The notes beneath the pieces were generated by a model that did not search any database, was not told the DNA's origin, and was given only the letters and a program-made list of their open reading frames with translations. Positions 37,113 to 49,600 of a stretch of DNA of 64,000 bases are shown in pieces (the first letter of the stretch is position 1; each line of letters begins with the position of its first letter). The translations under genes and the position numbers were made by a program. The DNA comes from Ulva prolifera (Eukaryota; Chlorophyta; Ulvophyceae; Ulvales; Ulvaceae), in NCBI GenBank assembly GCA_023078555.1, contig CM041197.1, forward strand, positions 8,712,842 to 8,776,841, written 5' to 3'.

Positions 37113-38027
37113 GTGGCTGCTCCCGTATGCACTGCCGACGCCGATGCCGCGGTCCTCGGCGCTGTCGTTCTCGGCGCCGCTGCGATCCGCGCGCAGTCGC
37201 CCCGCGCCCACGATGTGGCCGACCCCTGGCCAGCTCTCCCTGCAACAGCTCAGCCTGTCTCCGACACCTCCCCTGCCTCGGCCGCGCCCGCTCCCTCCCA
37301 TGGCGCCCAGGCTCCCCCTCCTGTCACGTACGCAGCTGCTGTCTCCGCCTCGGGGTGGGCTCCCTGTGTCACGCCTGCCCCCGACGCTGGCCCGACCCCC
37401 ACCCCGGCTGAGCCCGGAGCGGCGCCGCCAGCGGCGCCGGGGGCGGCGGGCGACGAGCATGACGCCCCTGACCCTCACCGGCCTCTGGCGGCCGGGCAGC
37501 GTTCGCGGCGATCGGACAACGCCCGGAGTGCCCCTTCAGCTCCTCCTCCCCGGTCGCGCAGAGGCGCTCAGCGCGGTGACATTCTCGCGTTCTTCCCTGG
37601 CTCGCCGGTGATCGGCGACGTGTGCGTGTCTCACCCTCTGGCTGGCTCGAATGTCCGCTCCGCGGCAGCCTGTGACGGCGCCGCCGCGGCGCAGTCCGAC
37701 CAGCGCAAGCGCGACAAATACGGCCGGGCGGGCTCCGGCGCATTCACCCTGGTGCCACTCTCTCACGAGACATATGGGAGGATTGGCCCTGCCGCGTTCG
37801 CCTTCCTGAACCGGCTTGCCGACCTTGCTGCAGGTTCGGGCGCCGCCTCCCGGCGGCTGTTTTTGGAGAATGCGATGCGCGACCTGTCCACGACGCTGTG
37901 CCGCGCGGTGGCTCGGCAGGTGCACGCCGCTGCCCCGCTGATGGCGCGTCATGCGGGCAAGGCTGTTTTGACGGGGCTGGCAGTCCCGTCCGATGACCTC
38001 AAGCCGCTCACAGGCCACCCGGCCTGA
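37113..38027 (+). CDS. Restriction-like endonuclease domain of the retroelement, out of frame with the RT
   Basis: The first half (to about 37550) is a Pro/Ala/Ser-rich linker. The second half reads RGDILAFFPGSPVIGDVCVS, then KRDKYG and LVPLSHETYGRIG. This matches the PD-(D/E)XK-like endonuclease that follows the RHN motif in related elements: a D near the start, a D in a hydrophobic strand (IGDVCV), a Lys downstream and an E-x-x-G-R motif. In intact relatives it is continuous with the RT; here it is shifted by one base relative to the RT frame. The linker contains imperfect direct repeats (GCCGCGCCC...ATGGCGCCCAGGCTC near 37064 and 37280), so slippage there is the likely cause. It would nick target DNA to prime reverse transcription. 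Confidence 0.6.
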   Translation: MAAPVCTADADAAVLGAVVLGAAAIRAQSPRAHDVADPWPALPATAQPVSDTSPASAAPAPSHGAQAPPPVTYAAAVSASGWAPCVTPAPDAGPTPTPAEPGAAPPAAPGAAGDEHDAPDPHRPLAAGQRSRRSDNARSAPSAPPPRSRRGAQRGDILAFFPGSPVIGDVCVSHPLAGSNVRSAAACDGAAAAQSDQRKRDKYGRAGSGAFTLVPLSHETYGRIGPAAFAFLNRLADLAAGSGAASRRLFLENAMRDLSTTLCRAVARQVHAAAPLMARHAGKAVLTGLAVPSDDLKPLTGHPA

Positions 38028-38618
38028 GTGGCGCTGCGCGCCCGCCCGGGCTGCGTGGTGGGCAGTCACCGCTGCGTGCACGCTCGCAGCCTCGTCCGCT
38101 TTGTTGTGATGGCGGCTTAGGCGTGCCGCGTTTCTCTGGTGTCTTCCCCATGCGCCTGCTTGAGGCCCGCCGTTGGGACATAGCCGGGTAGTTTGGGCGG
38201 GCTGGGCTGGACTTTGGGGATTACGGGTGTGGGTTTGCGGGCGGGCGGGTTGGTGTGCGAGGGCTGGGCTTGGGGGGTTGCGCTGGGGGAGGCGGGGGCC
38301 TCCCCGGGTTGGGGGTTTTTGTTGCGGTCTCGCTGTTTGTTTGCTGGGCGGCCTTGGCGGCTTGTGCTTCCGGGTCTCGTGCGCCTGGCTGGAGGGCGGG
38401 GTTCGGCTGGGTGTGGGCGTGTGGGTGTTGGCGTGTGTGTGGCTGTGTGGCTGTGTGGCTGTGTCCGGCGCGGGTGCTGCCGTTGCGTGGGTGTTTTGGT
38501 GTGAGCTTCGTGTGGCTTGCTGCGTGGTGTGCGGTTCCCCTGGTTCTTGCTTGCGGTGCTACCTGCCTCGCTTGCTTTGTCCTTGTAACACACAGGCAGA
38601 ACACACCATGTCGGCACA

Positions 38619-38708
38619 CCATGTCGGCGTCTGATGAGGCCCTTTGGAAAGGCCGAAACATGTGATGAGGCCCTTTGGAAAGGCCGAAACATGTTATGCC
38701 GGTCTGTG
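38619..38708 (+). ncRNA. Candidate type I hammerhead ribozyme with duplicated core
   Basis: The core CTGATGA (38631-38637) is followed by stem II GGCC/GGCC (38638-38641 with 38651-38654) and GAAA (38655-38658). Stem I pairs CGGCGU (38625-38630) with AUGCCG (38696-38701); U-G and G-U pairs extend it outward, then a mismatch and two more pairs. Stem III pairs CAUG (38659-38662) with CAUG (38690-38693), leaving UU at 38694-38695 as the N-U-H cleavage site directly before stem I. The stem III loop contains a second copy of the core (38663-38689) whose leading C is G. Two tandem ACACCATGTCGGC blocks precede the core. All invariant core bases of the first copy are present. It lies about 600 nt after the endonuclease stop, as expected for a self-processing retroelement end. 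Confidence 0.7.
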
Positions 38709-38710
38709 AT

Positions 38711-40616
38711 GTTCATGTAATACAGCATCAACCAGTGAACTTTCTACCTCAGTACACTACGTAGCACATTACATTTCGGAGCATGACCTCAAAATGCCTT
38801 CAATGCAGTGCGTCCAACATGGAATGCAGAAGTTGAGTTGAGATGTTCGCTTTGACAGTTGCATAAAGTGCGTTATTCATCTGACTCGTTGGTGGGGGAC
38901 AGTGACGACCATGCACTGGGTGTCACATCGTGATCCATTCTGCAGGCCAGGCCAGCACAAATTACGAGATCGTCATGAAGTTTGATGTTTTGAAGCATCT
39001 ACATCTCTTGATTGAATACTGTTGGCTTTTACACTGGTGGTGAGATGCCTGCAGATGCTCAAGTAGTCCGGAGCACATTGCCTCACATGCCAGAAGCAGT
39101 CCATGACCGCTTTGGTCGAAAGGTCGGCGTCCCTTATGGAAATATGGTAACATTGTGCGACCTAAATCCGCCTCGTGAACGTCCATTTGTAGTCCATGGC
39201 CACTGTGCTGTTTGTTTGAAAACAAAGCTGTTTGTTTGAAAACAAAGTGCACAGCAGGTCATTTGAATACAAGCCTCTATTATACCTGAATCCAACCCGG
39301 AGAGTGCTTCCTACATTTTTGCAGTGCCAGAATTATGCACGAACTTGAGCAAGCGTATCGGAAAAGCGTGTTTCAGATAGCGAGGCCCGTGACTCCGTCG
39401 TGAAACGCACATTCACATGCCAGATCATAGAACAAAACGAGAATGTGCAAGAATGGTGACGTTGCAATCATTGCTACCGATTGACGCAACACTGATCCGG
39501 GGCTGGTATCGCAGCGGTCGTACGGACTACAGCTTCCGGTCGAGGTACGCCGCACACATACCCGACAGTGTCATGTCTGAATCCCCGGCCAATCCAATCA
39601 TGTACTGGGGACGCTGCTCTGATCGCACTGATGTGTCGGCAACACATCCTGATCGGCCATCCGCTTTCAAGGCCGTCCTGGTAGGTGGAGTGGCGACCTG
39701 TGCTCACGTGGCCTATGCAAGCAAAGAGCGATCAGCAAAGGCACTTGTTGCAAGTGGACAGTAGCCCATCGGCAGGCTCTTGGTTGCGCTACGATCTATT
39801 CGGGACAAATCAGACGGGTCGGCTCAACAGATCGCGATTGATATGCTCTGCACATCGTTCGCTCAATGGCTAACGATCAACATTGAACCGCGGCATGATT
39901 TGATTTGTCAGGAAAGATTACATATCGCTGCTTGATTTCATGTTTTCGATGGAAGGCTTGCATGTCAACGCCACAGCTGTGCCACACACACGTCCTTTAC
40001 TTGCTCCCGGACGGCCAATACATGGTTGAGAATGGAATTCAAGCTGAAGTGGTTGATCACGTCGTCCACGCTCTTCTTCGGTGCGCTTTTAATTGCCGCA
40101 CGAATCGTCTTTCAAGACATGCGAGGACTGCTGTGGAGACTCTTCGGATCGAGTGTTGTTGACTGCGATGCTAAGTAGTCTATTACAGTTTTTTTCCCAC
40201 GCAATGCGCGAGCTCGTGTTATCTGCTACTGCTGTGGAAATCCCAGTGTAGCAGTCACATACCGCGGCTCGTCTGTGGGCATGAAGCATCGTGCATCCAG
40301 TTTGCTGGCTCATCAGAGGCAATGCTCTCAGGTGCAGTGCACATTGTCTCCGTTGTCTGCTGTCGCAGCGTTTGTGCAGCTAAAAGCCTCGAACTTGAGC
40401 CTGGATTGTGTCACCATTCACGTTTATGCACTGCTGGCATAGATTTACTCTACTTTACTTTACTGCTGGCCGGACCATTATAGCTTATTCTCCTGGTCAG
40501 GTTGCCCATGCACATCGTTTGCTTGATTCAAGCACTTGTCGCAATGTCATCTACCGGTAAGTATGCTGTAATGCTATACATATCCCGCCCATACATATCT
40601 CGCGACATCCCACCAT
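38711..40616. other. Intergenic region between retroelement and polycystin gene
   Basis: Only short open frames without motifs. A 20-bp direct repeat (GCTGTTTGTTTGAAAACAAA) occurs twice in tandem at 39208-39247, and each copy holds an imperfect palindrome. A TTTACTCTACTTTACTTTAC stretch at 40444-40463 resembles the tail of the dispersed repeat at 50.3 kb. Confidence 0.4.
39208..39247. repeat. Tandem 20-bp repeat with internal palindrome
   Basis: Two exact adjacent copies of GCTGTTTGTTTGAAAACAAA. TTTGTTT and AAAACAAA within each copy are near-complementary. Confidence 0.9.
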
Positions 40617-43600
40617 GTGCAACAGGCTCACCTCAACTCACTGAATCGTTCAGGACTCTTCCTTGCAAGACTTTGCACACATGTGCACGCACGCACATCA
40701 GGCGTGCATATAGATGACTATGGCAACGGCGCTGCCTCCGACCAGCACACATTCCGTCGCATCGACACCGCGCAAGACTCTTTGGGGGCCAGCAACTTCA
40801 GATTGCTCCAACAAGTAGAGCCATGGATGGAGCGATACATCTCCCCGCCGTTCCCACCGCCCTCACCTCCTCCACCAAACCCCCCATATCCTCCAGAGCC
40901 CTTCCCTCCTCCATCTCCCCCGCCGCCGCCAGACCCTCCCATGCCGCCCTCGCCGCCGTTCCCCCCACCTTCACCGCCGCCGTCCCCACCACCACCGGCA
41001 CCCCCTCCCTCGCCCCCCCCCTTTCCTCCACCGTCACCGCCACCGTCTCCTCCGCCACCGCCCCCCTCCCCGCCACCCTCACCCCCTCCGCCTTTTCCCC
41101 CGCCGTCGCCACCACCCCCCTCCCCTCCACCGCCGCCTCCTCCCCCATCTCCCCCGCCATCGCCACCACCCCCCTCCCCGCCACCCTCACCCCCTCCGCC
41201 TTTTCCCCCGCCGTCGCCACCACCCCCCTCCCCTCCACCGCCGCCTCCTCCCCCATCTCCCCCGCCATCGCCACCACCCCCATTTCCGCCGCCCTCACCC
41301 CCTCCGCCTTTTCCCCCGCCGTCGCCACCACCCCCCTCCCCTCCACCGCCGCCTCCTCCCCCATCTCCCCCGCCATCGCCACCACCCCCATTTCCGCCTC
41401 CCTCACCCCCTCCGCCTTTTCCCCCGCCGTCGCCACCACCCCCCTCCCCTCCACCGCCGCCTCCTCCCCCATCTCCCCCGCCATCGCCACCACCCCCATT
41501 TCCGCCGCCCTCACCCCCTCCGCCTTTTCCCCCGCCGTTGCCACCACCCCCCCTCCCCTCCACCGCCGCCTCCTCCCCCATCTCCCCCGCCATCGCCACC
41601 ACCCCCATTTCCGCCGCCCTCACCCCCTCCGCCTTTTCCCCCGCCGTCGCCACCACCCCCCTCCCCGCCACCCTCGCCTCCTCCCTCATCTCCCCCGCCA
41701 TCGCCACCACCCCCATTTCCGCCTCCCTCACCCCCACCCAGCCCACCACCGTCACCACCCCCAAGGCCCCCTCCTAGCCCCCCACCTGGACCCCCACCCT
41801 CGCCGCCGCCAGCACCTCCACCCTTTCCGCCGCCGCCGTTCCCGTCACCACTGCCCCCTCCCCACCCTCCTCCTAGCCCCCCACTGTCACCCCCACCCTT
41901 ACCTCCTCTGTTTCCGCCGCCGTCACCTCCGCCGTTGCCGCCCCCAAACCCCCCTCCACACTCACCACAACCAGTGCCCCCTCCTTCCCCGCACCCTTTC
42001 CCACCACCCCCCTTTCCCCCACCCTCTCCCCCACCGCTGCCTGTCCCGCCGTCACCCCCAGCGCTATCGCCTCCCCTTCCCTTGCCCCCACCCCCACCCC
42101 CGTCACCCCCACCACCCAGCCCGCCACCACCTAGCCCGCCACCTCCTAGCCCACCACCTCCTAGCCCACCACCTACAATGCCCCCACCTTTGCCCCCACC
42201 GCCCAGCCCTCCTCCGCCATACCCCCCTCCATTTCCACCACCACCGTCACCCCCACCACCCTCTCCACCCCTCCCACCCCCACCTCCACTACCGCCATCT
42301 CCGCCGCCTGCCCCTCCCCCCCCCTCCCCGCCTCCATCGCCGCCACCGCCGCCATCCCCGCCTCCGCCTCCTCCCCTCGCGGCCGTCCTCCGTGAGCTCC
42401 CCCCCTCAGCCACCAACTCCATCCCGGACCCGCCGAGCGCCGGCCCAGACGTCAACCCCCCAAAGCTCATTCTCCTTGGCCCCTCCGACTTTCGCCTTCC
42501 CCTGGACACCCCCTTCACCGACCCTGGAGTCTACGCGACAGACCCTGAAGGGTCCCGGGTGACCATCGTGACCACTGGCGCCGCAGTGGTGCGGAGTGAC
42601 ACGCTCACCCTCACCCCGGGCATGGCCGTCCCCTCCGGCGCCGCCACACTGCCACCGCCATTCACAGTGCAGTACACTGCGACAGACGAGGCTGGGAACA
42701 TGGCGACCATGAGCCGGACAGTGTCTGTGTTTGACCCATGCGCGCCAGCGGAGCGCTGGTGTGCCGGCGCCGCGCTGTGCTCCGTCAGCGGCATGTGCCT
42801 CTCCTTCAACCCCTGCCTCAGCGATTCGCACCGTGCCCTCTTTCCGGACCTCTGCACCGCATCTGGCACCGCAGATGGCGGCGTGTTCTCGGTCGTTGCC
42901 GACACGATTCCGCCGCGGATCACGGTGGGGGGCCCGGGCCCCCTCGCTGCGACAGGCGCGGAGGCATACGTGCGGTACACATACATCTCAGCGGCACCGA
43001 CGGCCACATGGGTGGACCCCGGGGTGCGGGGGGAGGACAATGTAGACGGTGACATCAGCAGCTCGGTCACGGTGTTTGGGTTGAAGGCGCTGCAAACGGA
43101 GTGGGTGACTGACGTCGCCGCTCCGCATGTGCTGACATACCTGCTGCGTGATGCGGCGGGCAATGAGGCGGTGCCGCAGCAGCGGTGGGTATTCGTGGCA
43201 TGCGCAGCCGGGGAGCGGGAGTGCGTGCATGGCAGCGGCCGGCGGTTCTGCTCGGCGGGTGGTGCGTGTGTGGAGCCCTCGGTGCTTGTGCGCGATGCCC
43301 CGCCAACGGTGACATTACTGGTGCGCCCCTCTTATCATCCTCTCCCCCGCCTTTGCTGTTACACCATGGCGGACGGGCGGCTCGACAAAGAGTCTGATGA
43401 CTCCGTGCGGGCCATGCTGGCGAGAATCATGCTGTCCCATGTTGAGGAAATATGACTGCAGTGCTGGAGTCACATCCGTGGCAGCTGCGTTTTCATTCCA
43501 CCTCTCCACAGCGAGGGCAAGTGCGCTGGCATGGTGTGTGCATCCCCGCAAACACGAAAGCGGTGGAACCCAGCTGGACAGTCGTCAGTTTCCCTCGTGC

Positions 43601-46600
43601 CCATTGTGACCTGTGTGGGCCACACATGCTGCTCGTGCATACGTGAACGCATGCAGGGTCCAGCAACGGTGGCAGTAGAGCAGGGTACGGCGTACGCGCT
43701 GTGTCCCCGGCCGCGGCCGCTGGACGTCGTGTGCGACCCGGGCGCCGAGGCGTATGATGCATGGGAGGGTGACCTGACGCCGCGCCTCGAGGCGTGCAGC
43801 ACCTCCCAGCAGCGCTTCCTCGTGTCTCGCTTTGGCGTGCAGGGCTGTGCGCTGAACACCTCTGCGGCGCCGGCAGAGCTGTTCGTCACATTCACCGTGC
43901 GAGACAGCACCGGGCTGGAGGGGTCGGCCACCAGGCGCGCATTCAGATCCTGTGTTCCCACCCCTTCACTGCGTGGATATCATGTAGTGATGGTGTGCAG
44001 CCCGAGCATGACCCCATGCAGGGGGCCTTTGATATCCTTGCCGCAATCGTGTGACCAAGCACTGGGAAGAGGCCTGGGGCAACATCGGCATGAGGGACAA
44101 TGCTGGACAGCGGCAATGCGCATTCCCGCAGCAGAGTCGTGTGGCCCAGCACGGGGTCCCAAGCCTGTAGTTCCATACCTTGGCGTGTAGGTCCGTCGTG
44201 GTGCTGCCGGCCTGCGGCCAGGCGGAGTTCCGCTGCGACTCCGGTGCCTGCTCCGTAGACGCCAGCTGCGCCGACGCGGCACGCGCCGGTGCCTCCGCCG
44301 CAGCGGCCGTCGCAGCGGCGCGCAACAGCGCCCCGCGCATTGCGCTGGTTGAGACAGCGTCGATCGGAGCGGTGGTGGAGGTGCGGCAGGGCACCGCGTA
44401 CGCGCCGTGCGACGCGGACACGCCGCGGGAGTTCCTGGCAGAGTGCGAGCCGGGTGCGACGGCAGAGGACGCCGAGGACGGCGACCTCTCACCGCGGATC
44501 GTGGTGTGTGACGCCCCCCACTGAACGTGTTCGAGAGGCTATGTGGTGAATTTGCAGAGACTATATGGGCACTCGCCCTGGGGTCAAAGGGTTCTGGGAG
44601 CCATCATTTAACATTGGCCTTGACTCTTGTAAACTGCCTCAGGGACAACATTCAATGCTTAACGTCATGCCTGAATGTGACAAGCTTCAGTCAGAACATC
44701 AGGTGAGCATATGCGGAAGAAGTCGTGGCCGAGTGGCGGAACATAGCAGCGAACGGCGCGGCGCTGATGATGTGCAGGTGTGCCCGCCGGAGGACTGCCG
44801 GCCGTTTGGCTGCCCGGGGCATGAATTCGCCGCGAAGGGCCTCCGTGGCTGCGGCATCGACACGGCCAGCGCAGCCATAGGCACGGAGGTGCGGCTGGAG
44901 TTCCTCGTGGCGGACCACGGCGTGCCGGCACTTGCGGCGACGGCCACGCGCACCATCCGCGTCGTGCAGCGGTGCCCTCAGGGACTGAACTACTGCGCTG
45001 CAGACCACACCTGCTCGGTGGTGCGTTCTGTGGGCCTTTCACATGGGACACATTGGAGGGTGGGTAATGGTCCCATCCAAGGGGGGTCACGTACTTTTTG
45101 ACGCTTGGATTCACGCGTGCAGGTTCCCTGTGACCTGCGTGAGGAGCTCGGCTACGTGCTCCTCTCGAACGAGCTCCCCCGCATCACCCTCGCGGCCCCC
45201 GGCGCCCGCGTCGTCCGCCTGCCATACCCCGACCTCTCCGCGCAGCCCGCTCTCGCCCTCGCCCCCTGCCCCTCCGCCTCTGCCCGCATGGTCCCGGGCG
45301 CCACGTCGCTGCGATGCGGCGCGTTCGCAGAAGATGCAGAGGACGGTGACCTTTCCACACGTATCTCGGTGGAACAGCTGCATGCATGCGGCAGCTCTGC
45401 GTCCATGCCTGTGGCCGGAGCACCGCCCGCGCCTGACGAGGGTTGTGTGTTCTGTTCTGTGGAGTCCCTAGATGCAGGCCTCTGCCCCGCGGGCCACACG
45501 TTCGTGTACCGCTATGCCGTTCTCGATGCCGACTCGAACGTGGCCGAGGTGGAGCGCGAGGTGGTGGCGGAGGGGGTAGAGGTGTGGGTGGCCACAAGCG
45601 TCATCTTCCGGAACCCCCGCCGCGGCGCATTGCGGATGTATGCAGCATACGAAGCGCAGGTGTGGCGCGAGGCAGAGTGGCCGGACGCAGTTAGCTCGCG
45701 GGCACGCGCCGCGCAGGCCGCCGTCGGCGGCATGCTTGGCGGCCGCTTCCTGCCGCAGGATGTGCGCGTGGAGGATGCTGAGGCTGTGATATTTCAGGGA
45801 GAGTGGGCAGTTAATGTGACACTCACGGTTGCGGTCACGGGCCGGCATGCGCTGCCATGGTATGAGGCGGATGCTTACATGACAGATCTGCGCGCCTCGA
45901 TTCGCGGAGGCAGCGCCGACAACTTTGCAAGCGCCACAGCAGCAGGGTCAGCTCGGGCTCTTCTGGGAGATCTTGCCGTGGCGCAGAAGCGGAGTAGTAT
46001 AGGAGGTCATGCGGGCCGGTGGTGGGAGGAGCGTGGCGTGGTGACTGGGGGTGTGGTGGTGACGGGCGGTGCGGGGAGGGACCTTCTGCAGGATGTCGGG
46101 GTGCCTCTAAGACTGTACCCGGCCGTAGCGGCTGTGGAGGTGCGTCCCGCATGTGCTTCATACAAGATGTCTGTATTGTCTGCGTGCATGTATTGAGCAC
46201 GTAAAAAGTATGGCATGCTGCGCCAGCTGCTGTGCATGTCCATATGACCAGGTAAATGTGAGAGTGTCTAGAAAGCAGCTGTTGGACGTGCAAAATGCCG
46301 CTAGTGTGCTTCCTTCTGCTTTGCGGTGCAGTGTACGGCTCATCTGGCTGCATGCACATATATATTCTCTCTTTCCTAGAGTACAAATAAGCCGCCGCCT
46401 GCAGGCGACATTTCTCAAACTGCGGTGGCCCGGAGCAGGCACCGCAGCGTCCGCAGCGACCACCTCTGCCAACAGCGGCGCAGAGCTCCCGACCGCAGCC
46501 AAGGTGTTCCTTCAGACGTGGACGCAGCTCGCGCGCGCCGGCGCGGCCGTGCCGGAGGGCGGCTACCGTCCGGAGCTCGTTGGAGTCGTTGGCGCCACGG

Positions 46601-49600
46601 CGGTGACGGTGCCGGCTGCTGTGGCGCATGCCACGGGTGGCCAAGAGCTGCTGCTGCTGCTGCCATACATGCTGGAGGCGCTGGACGCGGATCGAAAGCA
46701 GCTGCCTGGTGGCCTCGCAGCCGGGCTGTGGGATGATGGTGTGGCTGTGTGCACATGCTGCACTAGCCTGTACAGTGACCCTGTCATAGCCAGCAACATC
46801 CGTGTCCATTCAAGTTGGTTCACATGGAATGTATAATTTGCGGCCCGGGAAGGAAACCCTCACATCATTTGCTACGCACAGCATTGGATGAGCAGAGACC
46901 AAACTGTTGCATCTGGCTGCCCAGGCGCCTCGGGTCACGCATTGGAATTTTGTTGTTCTGTTTGGGGATATAGTACACGCTGGTCGTGGCCCACGCCCCG
47001 CGGACGACTGCCATTGATACATTTTGCTCATCACTCGCTCTGCGACTTGTCATTGGGGGACCTGCCGCGGCGCTGGAAGGCAGACTTGAGAGCCCAGAGG
47101 CACTCACAGAATCGTGTATGCCTGCATCTCTGCGGGGGGGGGGACACTGCTACCGGAGGGTGCATGGCTACATGCATGCGACTCCATCGGCTGCACGAGC
47201 TTTCTCAGCGCATCTCCACATCCAATCTTGAACACGAGAATTTGGAACATGCCCGATGGCATTGCAAGAAACCCCTACCATTTTGGCCGTGCAGAGGTGA
47301 TTGCAGAGGAGGATCTGGCGATTGCGGCGCTGCTGGATGCGCTGCTGGACGAGCACGCCGCCGCCGTCACGGCAAAAGAGGAGCAGCTGCAGCAGGCTGC
47401 CGCGTTCCTCAGCCTCGGGGCCCTCGATGCCGCTGACCGCGGCGTCACCGACCGCGCCGCCAACAGTGGCAGCGCCGGCGCCGCCTCCGCCATGGAGGCT
47501 CAGGTGCTGGCCCCTGCACGCTAGCTTGTGGAGCGCAGCTGCTTCCCTACACGTTTCTGTGGATGTGGGAGTGCTGTGAACAGTACGCAGTATACTTTGG
47601 GCACCCCCGCTGGGGTTTGGTGCCACCACTCCCAGGGCCGAAAGCGGCTATGGGCCATTGGCCCGAATCTACCCGAATCCCGGCATCATGCATGTGCCCG
47701 ATTGCTTGGCTACACCTGTATGGACACTGGTCACGCTGGGAAGCCTGGGTCGACAGGTCGGACCCTGGTGAGCCACATCTCTTTTATTGTGTTGGAGATT
47801 TCCAAAAAATCAACTCTCATCCTTTTTGCTCGATCAAACAGCCTCTGGCTACAGCACCGCGCCCAAGATGTCCCCTCTGACAGTGTGATGATAGGGTAAC
47901 ACGAGACCCGGTGGCTGCAGGCGCTGCTGAAGCTGTCTGTGCAGAGCTGGCCCCAGTGCTCGAACCGTGATCCCCTCGGGACTGCAAAGCTGGTTCTGCG
48001 CCTGCTGGCGCCCTGCGGCGCGTCAGACTCTAATGGCGCACCGGCCCGGCGGCGCATGCATGCAGTACTCGCTCTACCTCTGCAAGCTGGACAACAGGCA
48101 TCTGGCGGCGTATCTCCATTGCTGCGCTCGGAAGTCCCTGTAGATACATCACCGGCAAGAAGCACCTTGCAGGAAAGTCCCACACAAAATGAGGAGTCCG
48201 GGCATGCATTTGGTCTCAAATGTGCGCGAGGACGTCCAGCTCGCCTGCTGCAGAACACCGCCGCGCGGGCCACGCCGATGGCACATTCGATGAACACGAT
48301 TTCTGCACAGCCCCCGCCACCGGAGACTGGAGCCGGCGCCGGCCACCTGCACGGCTCCGCGTCGTCGCTCAGGCGCTCTGCCGCAACGGTGTGGGCACTG
48401 GTGAAGGCTGCCGTGCGCGCCGACGCTGCGCAGGGGTCAGTGACTGTTGAGCGGCTGTCGAAGCAAGCGGCGCGGGAGATGCGGGCAGCGCCGCTGGCTA
48501 CTGTTCGGCCGGGGCTGTCGTGGGGGCCGCGGCGGATGGTCGGTGAGGCGGGACTCAATGCGCTGGTGGGTGGCGTGCTGGTGCATCAGACCCGCCGCAC
48601 CAGCAACGTCCACTGCGGCCAGGTCCGGGACACCAGCCACCATGCGTGCTGTCTGGAGTTGTGCCACGTTGCATCACCGTGGTATGTTGCATGCAACAAG
48701 TGACAGCCGTGACTGATCATTGCCCTGCTGTGCATTTGGCTTGCGTGTTTGTACATAAGGTATGGTGTGGGTGCTGCATGGCTTATTGCCACATTGCTGC
48801 CCGCGGTTCTGTGATGCTGCAGTGCAACGTGTTGTCCAGCGGGTCGATAACAGGCCAAGACATGACCCGAGCACGCATGGCACTCTGCTGACTATCTGCC
48901 ACATACAGCACGCCCCACCGCCGTAGCGCAGAACACTGTGCACACAATGAATTCGCAGTGCGCATGCAGATCTTCTCGGCGCTCGTGTCACAGTGCGCAG
49001 TACAGAATGGCACCGTGCTTGCGGCGCCCCACGCGCACGGCCGCGCCGCCGCTCGCGCCGCCGCCGCCCCCTTCGGCCACGACCCCCGCTGGCTCGCCGA
49101 CTCCCCTCAGTACGATGCGCACCTTGCCGCGGAGGCGGGCGCATGGTACAACGCGACGACCGAGGTTGACCCGAACACCGGCATCCCGTACGCGTTCACA
49201 CCGCGGCGGCTGCGATACAAGGCCCGGGGAACGCTGCTGGTCCTTGACCGGTTGCTACCCCGCGACAGCGCCGAGGTGCGGCCCGCCGCATTGACATGCC
49301 TGTATGATCAATCGCAGTTATTTCGTGCATCCCCACGGGTGAGTATCGGGGTCTTTTGCCTGCGCGGCACCGTCGCTGCGCTGTGATTTGAAGGCAGGTT
49401 CGTGTGTGTTCCCTGGTCGGTGTTGTCACCATGGACTTTTGCTCTGCTGCTCACAGCCTCCCTGTGAAGATCACCTTTGGCTGTGGTGCAGCTGGCGATT
49501 GTTCTGATCGTTTCTGCTGAAAGTGCAAGCATCACGGCTCCTATGTACGCCACAATACGTTCTTGCATGCATTAGGCATCTGCAAAGATGTCGAGCCAGT

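Larger units (their letters stand above)
35084..38710 (+). mobile_element. Retroelement: reverse transcriptase, zinc motif, restriction-like endonuclease, 3' hammerhead ribozyme
   Basis: One plus-strand unit carries an RT domain, a CCHC-like zinc motif with a following RHN motif, a restriction-like endonuclease domain, a G/T-rich untranslated stretch (about 38160-38580) and a candidate hammerhead ribozyme at 38619-38708. The RT-zinc-endonuclease order is that of non-LTR elements using a restriction-like endonuclease. No LTRs, target-site duplications or poly-A tail were identified, and the 5' end is undefined and probably truncated. Coding frames are broken (see the two CDS entries), so this copy is probably inactive, although the RT and endonuclease frames are each long and open. 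Confidence 0.75.

Noticed and set aside
38663-38695. Second hammerhead core as an independent ribozyme
   Set aside because: Its leading core base is G instead of C, and its 5' flank does not pair with the stem I partner. Only the first core makes a complete fold.
40718-42518. Long minus-strand Gly-rich open frames
   Set aside because: They are the complement of the Ser/Pro-coding tract (CCN codons read back as GGN). The plus strand continues into recognisable Ig-like domains.
46019-46204. Short overlapping frames inside the polycystin gene
   Set aside because: They are alternate-frame readings of exon 45123-46139, which has clear splice boundaries and domain continuity.
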